DNA of 64,000 nucleotides, from NCBI RefSeq assembly GCF_003837865.1, contig NZ_RQIS01000007.1, positions 124,001-188,000 of the forward strand. The letters are read 5' to 3'. Numbering within the stretch: the first letter of the stretch is position 1; each line of letters begins with the position of its first letter. The translations under genes and the position numbers were made by a program. This DNA comes from Paraburkholderia dinghuensis. Its GTDB lineage: Bacteria; Pseudomonadota; Gammaproteobacteria; Burkholderiales; Burkholderiaceae. This document shows, piece after piece, positions 50,694-59,904 of this stretch. The notes under the pieces were generated by a model that saw nothing but the letters and a program-made list of their open reading frames with translations, was not told the DNA's origin and did no database searches.

Positions 50694-52907
50694 TTGCCGT
50701 CATCGAGTCGCGGTCACCGCCTTTGCAGGCCGCTTGCACTTTCCGCTCTGTGTGCGTTCGTGTGCACGTCGTCGGTTCAGACTGTGGCCGCGCCGCAATT
50801 GAACGTGACCACGTCGTGGATCGGCAATACGTATGGGTACGGGCAGGGCACGTGGACGCAGATCAACATCACCGCGATCGCGGTCACCCCAGAAGGCAAA
50901 GTGTTCACGAATGCCCCGTGGGACGAAAGCGGCGGAGAAATCACCGCATATCAGGACGGGAAGGCGCTCGGATTCGCGGGTGGCACGCACGGTTGGGGTG
51001 GTAGCGGCGGCAATGCGGTCGCCGTGAATCGCCGGTATCTGTATGCGGCTGTGGGCGTCGGAAACGAAAAAGGGCACCTGGTCGGCAACGGCATCTGGCC
51101 GCCGAAGGGGCATCAGTGGATCGGTGTTACGCGGCGGTCGCTCGACGATCCGAAGCGCGCGGCAGCCTTCCAGCCGCCTGCCGATCCACTCAATCCGCAC
51201 GCACAGCTCTCGGGCGCATTTCTCATGGTCAACGATGTCACGAGCGGAGCGCACGCGGATATCGGCGGCCTCGCTGCATCGGATTCGACGCTATACGTGA
51301 GCAACACCACGGCGAACCGTGTCGAGGTCTACGACGCGATCACGATGCAGCGCCAGTCGCAGTGGGACGTTCACGAGCCTGGCCGCATCGCACTCGCAGG
51401 CGATGGTTCGGTGTGGGTGCTCACGGGCACCCTCACCGATCACGCTCCGCGTGTTGCGCATTACTCCGCACAGGGAAAGCTGCTGAGCGCCGATGCGCTC
51501 ACACTGCCGACCGATACGCAGGCCGTCGATATCGCCGTCGATCCCGTGCAACGCATCCTGATCGCCGACAACGGACCGCGCCAGCAGATCCTCGTCTATA
51601 CGCGCAGCAGCCAGGACTACACGCTAAGCGGCATGCTCGGCGAACGCGGCGGCATTTTCTCGGGCGCAGCGGGGCGTCCCGGTCCAGGGCGATTCAACGG
51701 TTTGACCGGTGTGGCCGCCGACGCGCGCGGCAACATCTACGTTTCGACGAACGGCATCGGGCCGCGCTACGAGAATATCGGCGCAGGCCTTGGCGCGTCG
51801 CTCGAAAGCTATACGCTGGCGGGCAAGCGTAACTGGATCGTAGAGGGATTGCTTTTCGTGGACGGTGCGTGGATGGATCCGTCGCGCCCGAACAGCGTCT
51901 ATACCGGCAACAAGCGCTTTGAACTCGATCTGTCGAAGCCGCCCGGTCAGGAGTGGAAATACGCCGGATTCCTGAACAATCGATTCCGCTATCCCGATGA
52001 TCCGGTCTTCCACACGGACCAGTGGCCCGGCCTGCCGGTCGCGCGCCAGTTGGACGGTCACACGTTTCTCTACCTGACCGACATGTACGCCGATCATCTG
52101 AAGATCTACCGCTTCGATCGGCAGCGTGATAGCGAAACGGCGATTCCTTCGGGTCTCATCGCCGGCCGCGAGCGGGGCGTATTGCATGTACCGAACGCGC
52201 CCCCCGGCGGCGACTGGATGTGGCGCGACACAAACGGCAACGGCGCATTCGATGCCGACGAGTTCACGCGTAATCCGGGCCCCGACAAGCTGCCCGGCGG
52301 CTGGGGCTGGTGGATCGACACGCGCGGCGATATCTGGCGCGCGCGCGACAACCGGGGCATCTGGCGTTTCCGCTTTGGTGGTCTCGACGCGAAGGGCAAC
52401 CCGATCTACGCCTACGACAAGCTCGATAAATACGCGGTGCCGGCGCCGTTTATCGAAGTACACCGCGCGATCTACGAACCGGATTCCGATTCGATGTACG
52501 TCACGGGCTACACCGCCGACGCGCCGCACGATCCGGGCTTCCCGAAAGAGGCGGGCCGCGTGCTCGTGCGATACGACCACTGGTCGAGCGGGCAGCCGGA
52601 ACAGCGCTATTCGCTGCGTTTGCCGTGGGACCCGAAAGCGACGCCACCCGCGACGCCTGCCGGCCTCACTGTGGAAGGGCAATACGTTTTCGTGGTCGAA
52701 CCCGCGGGGACCGTCTGCGTGTACGACAAAGCCAGCGCGAAAGAGATCGGCACCTTCGGACCCGGCCCGGAAGTCGGTAATGCGTCGGGCTGGGTCGACG
52801 TGCCATTCGGCATCAGTGCGCACCGGCAGCCCGATGGCGAATACCTCGTCTTCGTCGAAGAGGATGCGCGCGGCAAGGTGCTCATGTATCGCTGGAAGCC
52901 GGCCTGA
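50694..52907 (+). CDS. bceP: Secreted beta-propeller protein with an EF-hand-like loop, within the bce cluster
   Basis: A 737-residue protein. TTG at 50694 is chosen for the GGAGG before it. It gives a signal peptide (RPLALSALCAFVCTSSVQTVAA) cut near residue 34. The mature part has repeated NHL/SMP-30-like propeller blades: DIGGLAASDSTLYVSNTTAN, VDIAVDPVQRILIADNGP, LTGVAADARGNIYVSTNG, TVEGQYVFVVEPAGTVCVYD. Residues 512-523 (DTNGNGAFDADE) fit a calcium-binding EF-hand loop exactly at positions 1, 3, 5, 9 and 12. Function unknown: binding, modification or turnover of the polymer are possibilities. The symbol is by position in the alphabetical bce order and is uncertain. Confidence 0.75.
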   Translation: MPSSSRGHRLCRPLALSALCAFVCTSSVQTVAAPQLNVTTSWIGNTYGYGQGTWTQINITAIAVTPEGKVFTNAPWDESGGEITAYQDGKALGFAGGTHGWGGSGGNAVAVNRRYLYAAVGVGNEKGHLVGNGIWPPKGHQWIGVTRRSLDDPKRAAAFQPPADPLNPHAQLSGAFLMVNDVTSGAHADIGGLAASDSTLYVSNTTANRVEVYDAITMQRQSQWDVHEPGRIALAGDGSVWVLTGTLTDHAPRVAHYSAQGKLLSADALTLPTDTQAVDIAVDPVQRILIADNGPRQQILVYTRSSQDYTLSGMLGERGGIFSGAAGRPGPGRFNGLTGVAADARGNIYVSTNGIGPRYENIGAGLGASLESYTLAGKRNWIVEGLLFVDGAWMDPSRPNSVYTGNKRFELDLSKPPGQEWKYAGFLNNRFRYPDDPVFHTDQWPGLPVARQLDGHTFLYLTDMYADHLKIYRFDRQRDSETAIPSGLIAGRERGVLHVPNAPPGGDWMWRDTNGNGAFDADEFTRNPGPDKLPGGWGWWIDTRGDIWRARDNRGIWRFRFGGLDAKGNPIYAYDKLDKYAVPAPFIEVHRAIYEPDSDSMYVTGYTADAPHDPGFPKEAGRVLVRYDHWSSGQPEQRYSLRLPWDPKATPPATPAGLTVEGQYVFVVEPAGTVCVYDKASAKEIGTFGPGPEVGNASGWVDVPFGISAHRQPDGEYLVFVEEDARGKVLMYRWKPA

Positions 52908-52940
52908 CGCCGCATCGCAACCGCTGCCACTGGAAACTGC

Positions 52941-54407
52941 ATGGACAAGGCAATACTGCGCAACGTCGCGATCAATCTATTCGGCCTCGTGCTGCCGACT
53001 TTCGTGTCGCTGGTCACGGTGCCCTCGTATATTCGTCTGCTCGGCGTCGAGCGCTACGGCGTGGTCGCGCTCGTGTGGACGCTGATCGGCTATTTCAGCG
53101 TGCTCGATCTGGGTATGAGCATGGCCGCTCAGAATCACATTTCGAAGGCGCATGCATCCGGCGACGCCGAGGCCTGCGAGCGCGTGTTCTGGAGTGCTTT
53201 CTGGCTCAACTTCACGACCGGCGCGATCGGCGGATTGCTGATCTATTCGGGCGGCGCGCTCTATACGGCGTATTTCTCGCACGTTTCTTCTGCTTTGCGT
53301 CATGAGGTCTTTCTCGCGCTGCCGTGGCTCGCCGTGGCGATTCCTGTGGCGAATGTCTCGTGGGTGTTCGCGGGCGCCATCAATGGCGCCGAGCGCTTCG
53401 GCATCTACAACACGAATCAGACGCTCGGGACGTTCCTGTTTCAGCTGCTGCCGCTCGCCGCCGCGTGGGCCGTTGCGCCGAACCTGCAAACCGTGCTTGC
53501 TGCCGCCGTGTTCGCGCGGCTCGTCGCGGGCGTGTTGCTGGGGCGCTCGGCACTGCGCGTGCTCAACATCCGTACTTTGCGCGGTCCGCGCTTCGATACG
53601 TCGAAGGCACTCTTTAACTTTGGCGGCTGGATGCTGGTGGCCAGCGTCACGGGCATGGTGGCTGATTCGCTCGACCGCATGATGCTAGGTGCGGGTCTCG
53701 GCGCGCGTTTCGTGACCTACTACACGGTGCCGCAAAACCTCGTCACACGTCTGAACCTCGTGCCGAACGCACTCGTGCGCACGTTGTTTCCGCGTCTTTC
53801 TGCGCTGCGTCGTGACCATGCCGACGAGATCGCCGCGCAATCGCTGCAGTTTCTCAACGCCGTATTCACGCCTGTCGCAATCGGCGCGATCGTCGTGCTT
53901 GAACCGTTCCTGCGCGCGTGGGTTGGACCCGTGCTCGCGGAACACGGCGCGCCCGTTGGCCGCGTGCTGATCGTCGCTGTCTGGCTGGTCGGGCAGGCCA
54001 GCGTCACCCGCGTGCTGATCCAGGCGCAGAACAATCCGGCTGCGACGGCGCGTGTCGGGCTCGTCGAGTTGCCGTTGTTCGCCGGGCTGCTTTGGTTCGG
54101 CATCGATCACTATGGTCTGCCCGGTGCGGCTGCAGCGGTGCTCGCGCGTGCGCTTTTCGACTACCTCGTGCTGCTATGTCTGGCGCGCATTCGCACCCGC
54201 ACGATTCTCGTCGATATGTTCGCGCATCTGAGTTTCCTCGCAGCCGCGCTTGCGATTGCGTGGTGGTTGCCGGGCGCGGCCTACGCAATCGGCACGGGCG
54301 TGGTGCTGTCGGCGGCAAATATTGTGTGGTCGGTGGCTAGCACGCCGATGTTGCGCGGCTACGCCCGTTCTCTTTTGTTTCGTTTGAATTCACGGAAAAG
54401 CGCATGA
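52941..54407 (+). CDS. bceQ: Polysaccharide flippase (Wzx-like)
   Basis: A 488-residue membrane protein with about 12-14 hydrophobic segments and the MOP-superfamily opening ILRNVAINLFGLVLPTFVSLVTVPSYIRLLGVERYGVVALVWTLI. The segment FSVLDLGMSMAAQNHISKA is typical of Wzx/RfbX flippases. It moves the finished lipid-linked repeat unit across the inner membrane for polymerisation by BceI. Its stop overlaps the bceR start (ATGA). Confidence 0.9.
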   Translation: MDKAILRNVAINLFGLVLPTFVSLVTVPSYIRLLGVERYGVVALVWTLIGYFSVLDLGMSMAAQNHISKAHASGDAEACERVFWSAFWLNFTTGAIGGLLIYSGGALYTAYFSHVSSALRHEVFLALPWLAVAIPVANVSWVFAGAINGAERFGIYNTNQTLGTFLFQLLPLAAAWAVAPNLQTVLAAAVFARLVAGVLLGRSALRVLNIRTLRGPRFDTSKALFNFGGWMLVASVTGMVADSLDRMMLGAGLGARFVTYYTVPQNLVTRLNLVPNALVRTLFPRLSALRRDHADEIAAQSLQFLNAVFTPVAIGAIVVLEPFLRAWVGPVLAEHGAPVGRVLIVAVWLVGQASVTRVLIQAQNNPAATARVGLVELPLFAGLLWFGIDHYGLPGAAAAVLARALFDYLVLLCLARIRTRTILVDMFAHLSFLAAALAIAWWLPGAAYAIGTGVVLSAANIVWSVASTPMLRGYARSLLFRLNSRKSA

Positions 54408-56890
54408 GTCACGAACTGATTGACGAAGCGGCACCGTCCGAACGTAGTGCCGCACCTGCGATGCGGCGCGTGACATCCGCATCGAAACGCGGTGATGCTG
54501 CCGCTGTGACGGCGCTACGGCCTGCACGCATGAAGCGAGCGCCGCGCGTGGCGATCGTGCATGACTGGCTCGTCACGTATGCCGGCGCGGAACGCGTGCT
54601 CGAACAGATCATCGCCTGCTTTCCCGAGGCCGATCTCTTTGCCGTCGTCGATTTCGTCGACGAAAAAGACCGCGCGTTTCTGCGCGGCAAACAGGTCACG
54701 ACGTCGTTCATCCAGAAACTGCCGTTTGCGCGCAAGAAATACCGTGCATGGCTGCCGCTGATGCCGCTGGCCATCGAGCAACTCGACGTCTCGAACTACG
54801 ACGTGGTGATATCGAGTAGCCACGCCGTGGCCAAGGGCGTGTTGACGGGACCGGACCAGTATCATCTGAGCTACGTCCACTCGCCGATCCGCTACGCGTG
54901 GGATCTCCAGCATCAGTATCTACAGGAATCGCAGCTCACACGCGGACCCAAATCCGCGATGGCGCGGCTCATCCTTCACTACATCCGCAACTGGGACGTG
55001 CGTACCGCGAATTCGGTCGATCAGTTCGTCGCCAATTCGCACTTCATCGCGCGCCGTATTCACAAGGTGTATCAGCGCGAGGCGGCTGTGGTGTATCCGC
55101 CGGTCGCCATCGATGCATTCGAACTCGAGACGCAGAAGGAGGATTTCTATCTAACCGCGTCGCGGCTCGTACCGTACAAAAAGATCGATCTGATCGTCGA
55201 AGCGTTCGCGCGGATGCCGGAGCGCAAGCTTGTCGTGATCGGTGATGGCCCCGACATGAACAAGGTCCGCGCAAAGGCGACGCCGAATGTCGAAATCATG
55301 GGGTATCAGCCGTTTGCGGTGCTGCACGATCGCATGCGGCGTGCGAAGGCTTTCGTGTTTGCGGCCGAGGAGGACTTCGGCATCTCCGTTGTCGAGGCGC
55401 AGGCGTGCGGCACGCCCGTCATCGCCTACGGCAAGGGCGGCGCACTGGAAACAGTGCGCGACACTTCACGGCCCACGGGTCTCTTTTTCGCGGAGCAGAG
55501 TGCCCAGGCGATCATCGCGGCCGTGAATGCATTCGAGCGCGAGCCGGACCGTATCCGCGCCGAGGATTGCCGCGCGAATGCGGAGCGCTTTTCCGCCGCG
55601 CATTTCCGCGAGCAATTGCTGGCGCGCGTGAGAGATGTGGTGCCGGAGATCTCCGTGCGCGATGTCGCGCGTGCGATTCCGGTGCCCCCGGCGCGCTCCG
55701 ACGATTTGGCCGACGACGCACCGCGTGTACTCGCCATCGACCAGAGCGGCGTGCTCGGCGGTGCGGAGCTTTCGCTCCTCGAAGTGGTGAAGGGGCTACG
55801 TACGCGCATCGACGTTTTGCTGTTCAACGATGGACCTTTCCGCGAAGCGCTTGCCGCCGCAGGCGCGCGTGTCGACGTGCTGGATTCCGGCGCATTGCGC
55901 CACCTGCGGCGCGACGGCGGTGCGGGGCCGCGGCTTGGCATGCTCGCTGGCATCGCTTCGCTCGTGCGCGAGACGCGGCGCCGCGCACGCGATGTGGACG
56001 TGCTCTACGCCAACACGCAGCGTGCGATGGTGATTGGCGTGCTGGCCGGGCGGTTCGCGCGCAAGCCCGTGGTCTGGCACCTGCGTGACATCGTGAGCGC
56101 GGAGCATTTCGGCCGTGTCCAACGCTCGGTCATCAAGGTGTGCGCGAAGCTCGGCCTCGCGCATGTGATTGCGAACTCGCACGCGTCTGCACGCGTGTTT
56201 CAGCAACTGACCGGTTTCGATACTCGCCGGATCGATGTCGTGCACAACGGTGTGGACGAAGCGCCGTTCATGGCAATCGAACGGGTTTCGCAGCGGCAGT
56301 TGCGCAAGGATATCGGTCTGCCAGAGGACGCCTTTCTGGTAGGTGCATTCAGTCGCCTCGCGCGATGGAAGGGGCAGCATGTCCTGCTAGAAGCGCTCCT
56401 CGTCGACACGCGGATGCACGCGGTGCTGGTAGGGGCGCCGCTTTTCGGCGAAGACGCCTATGAGGCGGAGCTGCGAGCATTCGTCGAAACGCATGGCCTC
56501 GCGGCGCGCGTGCACTTCCTCGGCTTTCGTCGCGACATTGCGGCCTGCATGCGTGCGGTCGATGTGATTGCCCACACGTCGATCACGCCGGAGCCTTTTG
56601 GCCGCGTCGTGGTTGAAGGCATGTTGGCGCAGCGCCCGGTGGTGGCTTCGCGTGATGGCGGCGTGACCGAAATCGTCGACCATGGCGAGAGCGGTCTGCT
56701 GTGCACGCCTGGCGACGCTACCGAATTGGCCGCCACACTCGCTTCGCTTCACGACGATCCTGAATTACGCACGCGACTCGCGGTTTGCGGGCTGGCTACG
56801 GCGCGTGCGCGTTTCGGCAAGGCGCAGTACGTCGGGGCCGTGGAGCGCGTGCTGGACGCGGTCGCGAAGCGCCGCCGCCGTCAAGGTTAA
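54404..56890 (+). CDS. bceR: Double glycosyltransferase (two fused GT4 domains)
   Basis: An 828-residue protein with two complete GT-B transferases in tandem. The first (about 45-410) opens RVAIVHDWLVTYAGAERVLE and has TASRLVPYKKIDLIVEAF and the EX7E motif in AAEEDFGISVVEAQACGTPV (a WbaZ-like enzyme). The second (about 440-815) opens VLAIDQSGVLGGAELSLLEV, then GAFSRLARWKGQHVLLEAL and PEPFGRVVVEGMLAQRPVV. The fusion lets one polypeptide add two residues of the repeat unit. About 45 low-complexity residues precede the first domain. Coupled to bceQ by a four-base overlap. Confidence 0.92.
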   Translation: MSHELIDEAAPSERSAAPAMRRVTSASKRGDAAAVTALRPARMKRAPRVAIVHDWLVTYAGAERVLEQIIACFPEADLFAVVDFVDEKDRAFLRGKQVTTSFIQKLPFARKKYRAWLPLMPLAIEQLDVSNYDVVISSSHAVAKGVLTGPDQYHLSYVHSPIRYAWDLQHQYLQESQLTRGPKSAMARLILHYIRNWDVRTANSVDQFVANSHFIARRIHKVYQREAAVVYPPVAIDAFELETQKEDFYLTASRLVPYKKIDLIVEAFARMPERKLVVIGDGPDMNKVRAKATPNVEIMGYQPFAVLHDRMRRAKAFVFAAEEDFGISVVEAQACGTPVIAYGKGGALETVRDTSRPTGLFFAEQSAQAIIAAVNAFEREPDRIRAEDCRANAERFSAAHFREQLLARVRDVVPEISVRDVARAIPVPPARSDDLADDAPRVLAIDQSGVLGGAELSLLEVVKGLRTRIDVLLFNDGPFREALAAAGARVDVLDSGALRHLRRDGGAGPRLGMLAGIASLVRETRRRARDVDVLYANTQRAMVIGVLAGRFARKPVVWHLRDIVSAEHFGRVQRSVIKVCAKLGLAHVIANSHASARVFQQLTGFDTRRIDVVHNGVDEAPFMAIERVSQRQLRKDIGLPEDAFLVGAFSRLARWKGQHVLLEALLVDTRMHAVLVGAPLFGEDAYEAELRAFVETHGLAARVHFLGFRRDIAACMRAVDVIAHTSITPEPFGRVVVEGMLAQRPVVASRDGGVTEIVDHGESGLLCTPGDATELAATLASLHDDPELRTRLAVCGLATARARFGKAQYVGAVERVLDAVAKRRRRQG

Positions 56891-56917
56891 GGAGGCGCGC
56901 CGCCTTCAGGTGGCGCG

Positions 56918-58090
56918 TCAAGCACTGCGCCGCCGCAGCCGCGCAGCAGCGTTCTGCGCTGGCCGCTCGAACAGGCGATAGAAGATCCACGCCACAGGCA
57001 AAACACTCAGCGTGAAGCCGAACGACGGCCAGATAGAAGGCTGCAGCGCCGAGCGATAGAGCAGCGAGGCGAGCAGCACGAAGAGCGGCAGGTGGATCAA
57101 GTAGAGCGAGTAACTGAAGTTGCCGATCTTCGAGAATATCGGCGTCACGATTCGGCCCGGCGCAAAGGGATGCGACAGTGCCTTGACGAGATAGCACGCA
57201 AAGGCAAGCGACCACAGCTGGAACGCGCCATATTGGCCGAAATGGAACGCTACGCACCCGGCCGCGGCGAGCAGCGCGGCGGCGGGGTAGGCGAATGGAA
57301 TGCCAGGGGAGCCGCGCAGCCGCGCTTCGGCAATCCACGCGCCAAGGATCCACGAAAACCAGTATGACGTGAAGAACGTGAGGTCGTGGCGCTGCAGCGT
57401 CAATGCCGATACGACGTTGATCGCGACAATGCCGGTGATTATGGCAGCGAGGCCGAAGCGGCGACGCAGCGCGAAGACGAGCGGGTAGAGCAGATAAAAC
57501 TGCACTTCGAGCGATAGCGTCCACAGCGCGCCGTTCGAGCCGTAGGTCTTGCCAGCCAGGCCCTGCAACGAGAACAGATTGATGAGAAAGGCACGCGGTC
57601 CGATATCGAGAATCTTGTGGCTAACCGGCGACAGCGTGAGGCTGATCGAGTCGGCGGCAAACGTCAGCAGTAGCGCTGCGAACAGCACTGGATAGATTCG
57701 CACGAATCGGCGCAGCCAGAATTGCCGCGCATCGAGGCGGAAATCCGGATTCACGACGAGGCGAGCCGCGCCGCTGCGATGGATGCAATAGCCGCTGATG
57801 ACGAAGAAAATCGGCACACCTGCCGAACCCCATGCCACTGGCAGCGTGAGCCATGCAGCGATCGAGCCGGGGTTGGCGAGACTCGCATGCGAGTGGTGGA
57901 AGGCCTCCATGCCGATCCACGTGACCTGGCGGCAATGGAAATACGCGACCAGCACGGCTGCGAAGCCGCGCAGCGCGTCGATCAGGTGCTCGCCAGAGAT
58001 CACCCCGGCGGCCCGGGAGACGTGATGCGAAGGTGCGGCAGGCACGGAGGATGCTGGCAGCAGGGCGGTTTCGAGTGCGGGATCGCTCAT
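56918..58090 (-). CDS. bceS: Membrane acyltransferase, acyltransferase-3 family
   Basis: A 390-residue membrane protein of the same family as BceO but only distantly similar. It shows EHLIDALRGFAAVLVAYFHCRQV with the family histidine, VPIFFVISGYCIHRSGAARL and RRFVRIYPVLFAALL, then about eight further helices. It would add a second acyl group, or act at a second position, on the exopolysaccharide. It is convergent with bceR (27-base gap) and divergent from the small gene at 58305. Symbol by cluster position. Confidence 0.83.
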   Translation of the reverse strand: MSDPALETALLPASSVPAAPSHHVSRAAGVISGEHLIDALRGFAAVLVAYFHCRQVTWIGMEAFHHSHASLANPGSIAAWLTLPVAWGSAGVPIFFVISGYCIHRSGAARLVVNPDFRLDARQFWLRRFVRIYPVLFAALLLTFAADSISLTLSPVSHKILDIGPRAFLINLFSLQGLAGKTYGSNGALWTLSLEVQFYLLYPLVFALRRRFGLAAIITGIVAINVVSALTLQRHDLTFFTSYWFSWILGAWIAEARLRGSPGIPFAYPAAALLAAAGCVAFHFGQYGAFQLWSLAFACYLVKALSHPFAPGRIVTPIFSKIGNFSYSLYLIHLPLFVLLASLLYRSALQPSIWPSFGFTLSVLPVAWIFYRLFERPAQNAAARLRRRSA

Positions 58091-58304
58091 CGGTGTGCAG
58101 TTTCGTCAAGTTACCTCGCGATCATAGGGATGCGCCACGCCGAAATTATGCGAAAGATTTTCAAAATGTATTCGACGTCGTCAGATTGAATGCCGACCTG
58201 GAAAATGAAAACAGGGAAATAAATCGTTATTCGGTAAAACGCATTTATTTGACCAATTTGTGGTGCTATTTTTGATGCGGCTTTTATGGTCGCTGGAGAT
58301 TTCG

Positions 58305-58448
58305 ATGAATCTGCATTTGCTTGCCGGCGTTGCCGTGCTGTTGATACTGGCTGCGGTGTCTGCGTACCGCGAGGCCCTGAGAAATGAGCCAATCCGGCGT
58401 GTTCGCGCACGCTCCGGCAAGTTGCCGACCGTCGATGACGTCGAGTAG
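58305..58448 (+). CDS. Small single-helix membrane protein (hypothetical)
   Basis: A 47-codon open frame starting ATG at 58305 with GGAG six bases upstream. It encodes one hydrophobic helix (LHLLAGVAVLLILAAVSA) and a charged C-terminus (REALRNEPIRRVRARSGKLP, then TVDDVE). The ribosome-binding site and clean helix-plus-basic-tail design favour a real gene. I know no family for it. It lies in the AT-rich gap between bceS and bceT. Confidence 0.45.
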   Translation: MNLHLLAGVAVLLILAAVSAYREALRNEPIRRVRARSGKLPTVDDVE

Positions 58449-58777
58449 ACTCACCGCCTTGACCTTGGGCTTCATTCGCACGCGATTGCTATCTGATCGC
58501 CATCCGATCGCGGCAATGCATGCGGCAATGAAGCAGGAAATTCGTTCCGGGTATACGGAGTGAATGGAAATAATTGCCGCCGATCGCGTTGAACACATTT
58601 AATTGAATTCCATGTGCATTTCGTTATCGGTTAGCTATTGGCTATCACCGATCGAGAGCGGGAATCGACCCCTTTCAATAAAAAAACGTTGCACCATCAC
58701 CATCAGAGTTTTCGGGGACGCCGGGCTTGCCTTGCTGCGAGGCCGTTACTCAAACGATCGATCTGGGAATGAACATC
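58449..58777. promoter_or_regulatory. Leader region of bceT with a hairpin
   Basis: AT-rich gap with an interrupted inverted repeat at 58626-58652 (ATCGGT and TAGC arms around TATTG, with a two-base bulge on the 3' side). It may be an operator or leader stem. No promoter could be fixed and no gene is seen. Confidence 0.35.
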
Positions 58778-59668
58778 ATGCTGAAAGTAACCAAAGCGGT
58801 ATTTCCTGTTGCAGGCCTCGGAACGCGCTTTTTGCCCGCGACGAAGGCTAGCCCCAAGGAAATGCTGCCGATCGTCGACAAGCCGCTGATCCAGTACGCG
58901 GTGGAGGAGGCGATCGCGGCGGGGATCACGGAAATGATTTTCGTGACCGGTCGCAGCAAGCGGGCAATTGAAGACCATTTCGACAAATCGTACGAGATCG
59001 AGGCCGAACTCGAAGCGCGCCGCAAGGACAAGCTGCTCGATCTCGTTCGCAGCATCAAGCCGGCCAACGTGGACTGCTTTTACGTTCGTCAGGCAGAGGC
59101 ACTGGGTCTTGGCCACGCGGTGCTGTGTGCGGAAAAACTGGTGGGCGAAAGTCCGTTTGCCGTGATCCTCGCGGACGATCTGCTCTACAGTCCGACGCCG
59201 GTCATGAAGCAGCTCGTGAATACATTCAACCACTATCACAGCTCCGTGGTGGGCGTGGAAACCATCGAGCGCGAGGACAGCGCTTCGTATGGCGTGGTCG
59301 ATGGCCGCGAGTGGGAAGAGGACGTATTCAAGCTCTCGGGCATCGTGGAGAAGCCCGCGCCCGAGGTAGCGCCGTCGAATCTTGGCGTGGTGGGGCGTTA
59401 CGTGCTGATGCCCACGATCTTCAATCATCTGCGTGCGCTCAAGCCGGGTTCGGGCGGCGAATTGCAGCTGACCGATGCACTGCAGTCGCTGCTCACCGAT
59501 GAGCAGGTGCTCGCCTATCGCTATACGGGCACGCGCTTTGACTGCGGCAGCAAGCTCGGTTACCTGAAGGCGACGGTGGAGTTCGCGCTGCGCCACCCCG
59601 AGGTGAGGGACGACTTCGAGGCGTATCTGCAGAACCAGTTGCCTGCGGCATTGCCCGTGGCGGCCTGA
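58778..59668 (+). CDS. bceT: UTP-glucose-1-phosphate uridylyltransferase
   Basis: A 296-residue GalU-type enzyme. It has the nucleotide-binding loop GLGTRFLPATKASPKEMLPI, the KPLIQYAVEEA segment, ILADDLLYS and the FDCGSKLGYLKA C-terminal part. It makes UDP-glucose, the substrate of BceB and BceC and the precursor of UDP-galactose. ATG at 58778 (MLKVTKAVFPV) gives the usual GalU length; ATG at 58769 three codons upstream is possible. It is the last gene of the bce cluster. Confidence 0.93.
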   Translation: MLKVTKAVFPVAGLGTRFLPATKASPKEMLPIVDKPLIQYAVEEAIAAGITEMIFVTGRSKRAIEDHFDKSYEIEAELEARRKDKLLDLVRSIKPANVDCFYVRQAEALGLGHAVLCAEKLVGESPFAVILADDLLYSPTPVMKQLVNTFNHYHSSVVGVETIEREDSASYGVVDGREWEEDVFKLSGIVEKPAPEVAPSNLGVVGRYVLMPTIFNHLRALKPGSGGELQLTDALQSLLTDEQVLAYRYTGTRFDCGSKLGYLKATVEFALRHPEVRDDFEAYLQNQLPAALPVAA

Positions 59669-59680
59669 TAACAGCGCGGG

Positions 59681-59753
59681 ATGCAGCCTCGGGCGCATGC
59701 ACCAGGCTGCATTGGGCTGCATGGGGATTGTGGGCGCCGCGCACCGGCGCTTT
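59681..59753 (+). terminator. Possible terminator stems after bceT
   Basis: Two stems follow the bceT stop: ATGCAGCCT/AGGCTGCAT (59681-59689, 59704-59712) and GCGCCG/CGGCGC (59734-59739, 59745-59750), the latter followed by TTT. Neither is a textbook terminator. Confidence 0.35.
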
Positions 59754-59870
59754 CCGCGCGCATGACGTCTTTTCACGGTGCAGAAAGGGCCTGAACCGGC
59801 GAGCCGGCCCGTAACAGGCCGTCGTGTTACCGGTCACAATATTTTTGAGATTCGAGGGTTTTCCCTCGTT

Positions 59871-59884
59871 TGAAAGCGCTTTCA
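59871..59884. promoter_or_regulatory. LacI-type operator upstream of the regulator gene
   Basis: TGAAAGCGCTTTCA is a perfect 14-bp palindrome with the central CG of LacI-family sites. It lies 20 bases before the regulator's ATG, so autorepression is likely. The same 14 bases recur at 61003 and 61037. Confidence 0.75.
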
Positions 59885-59904
59885 CGCCGAGTATTCTCCG
59901 TTCC

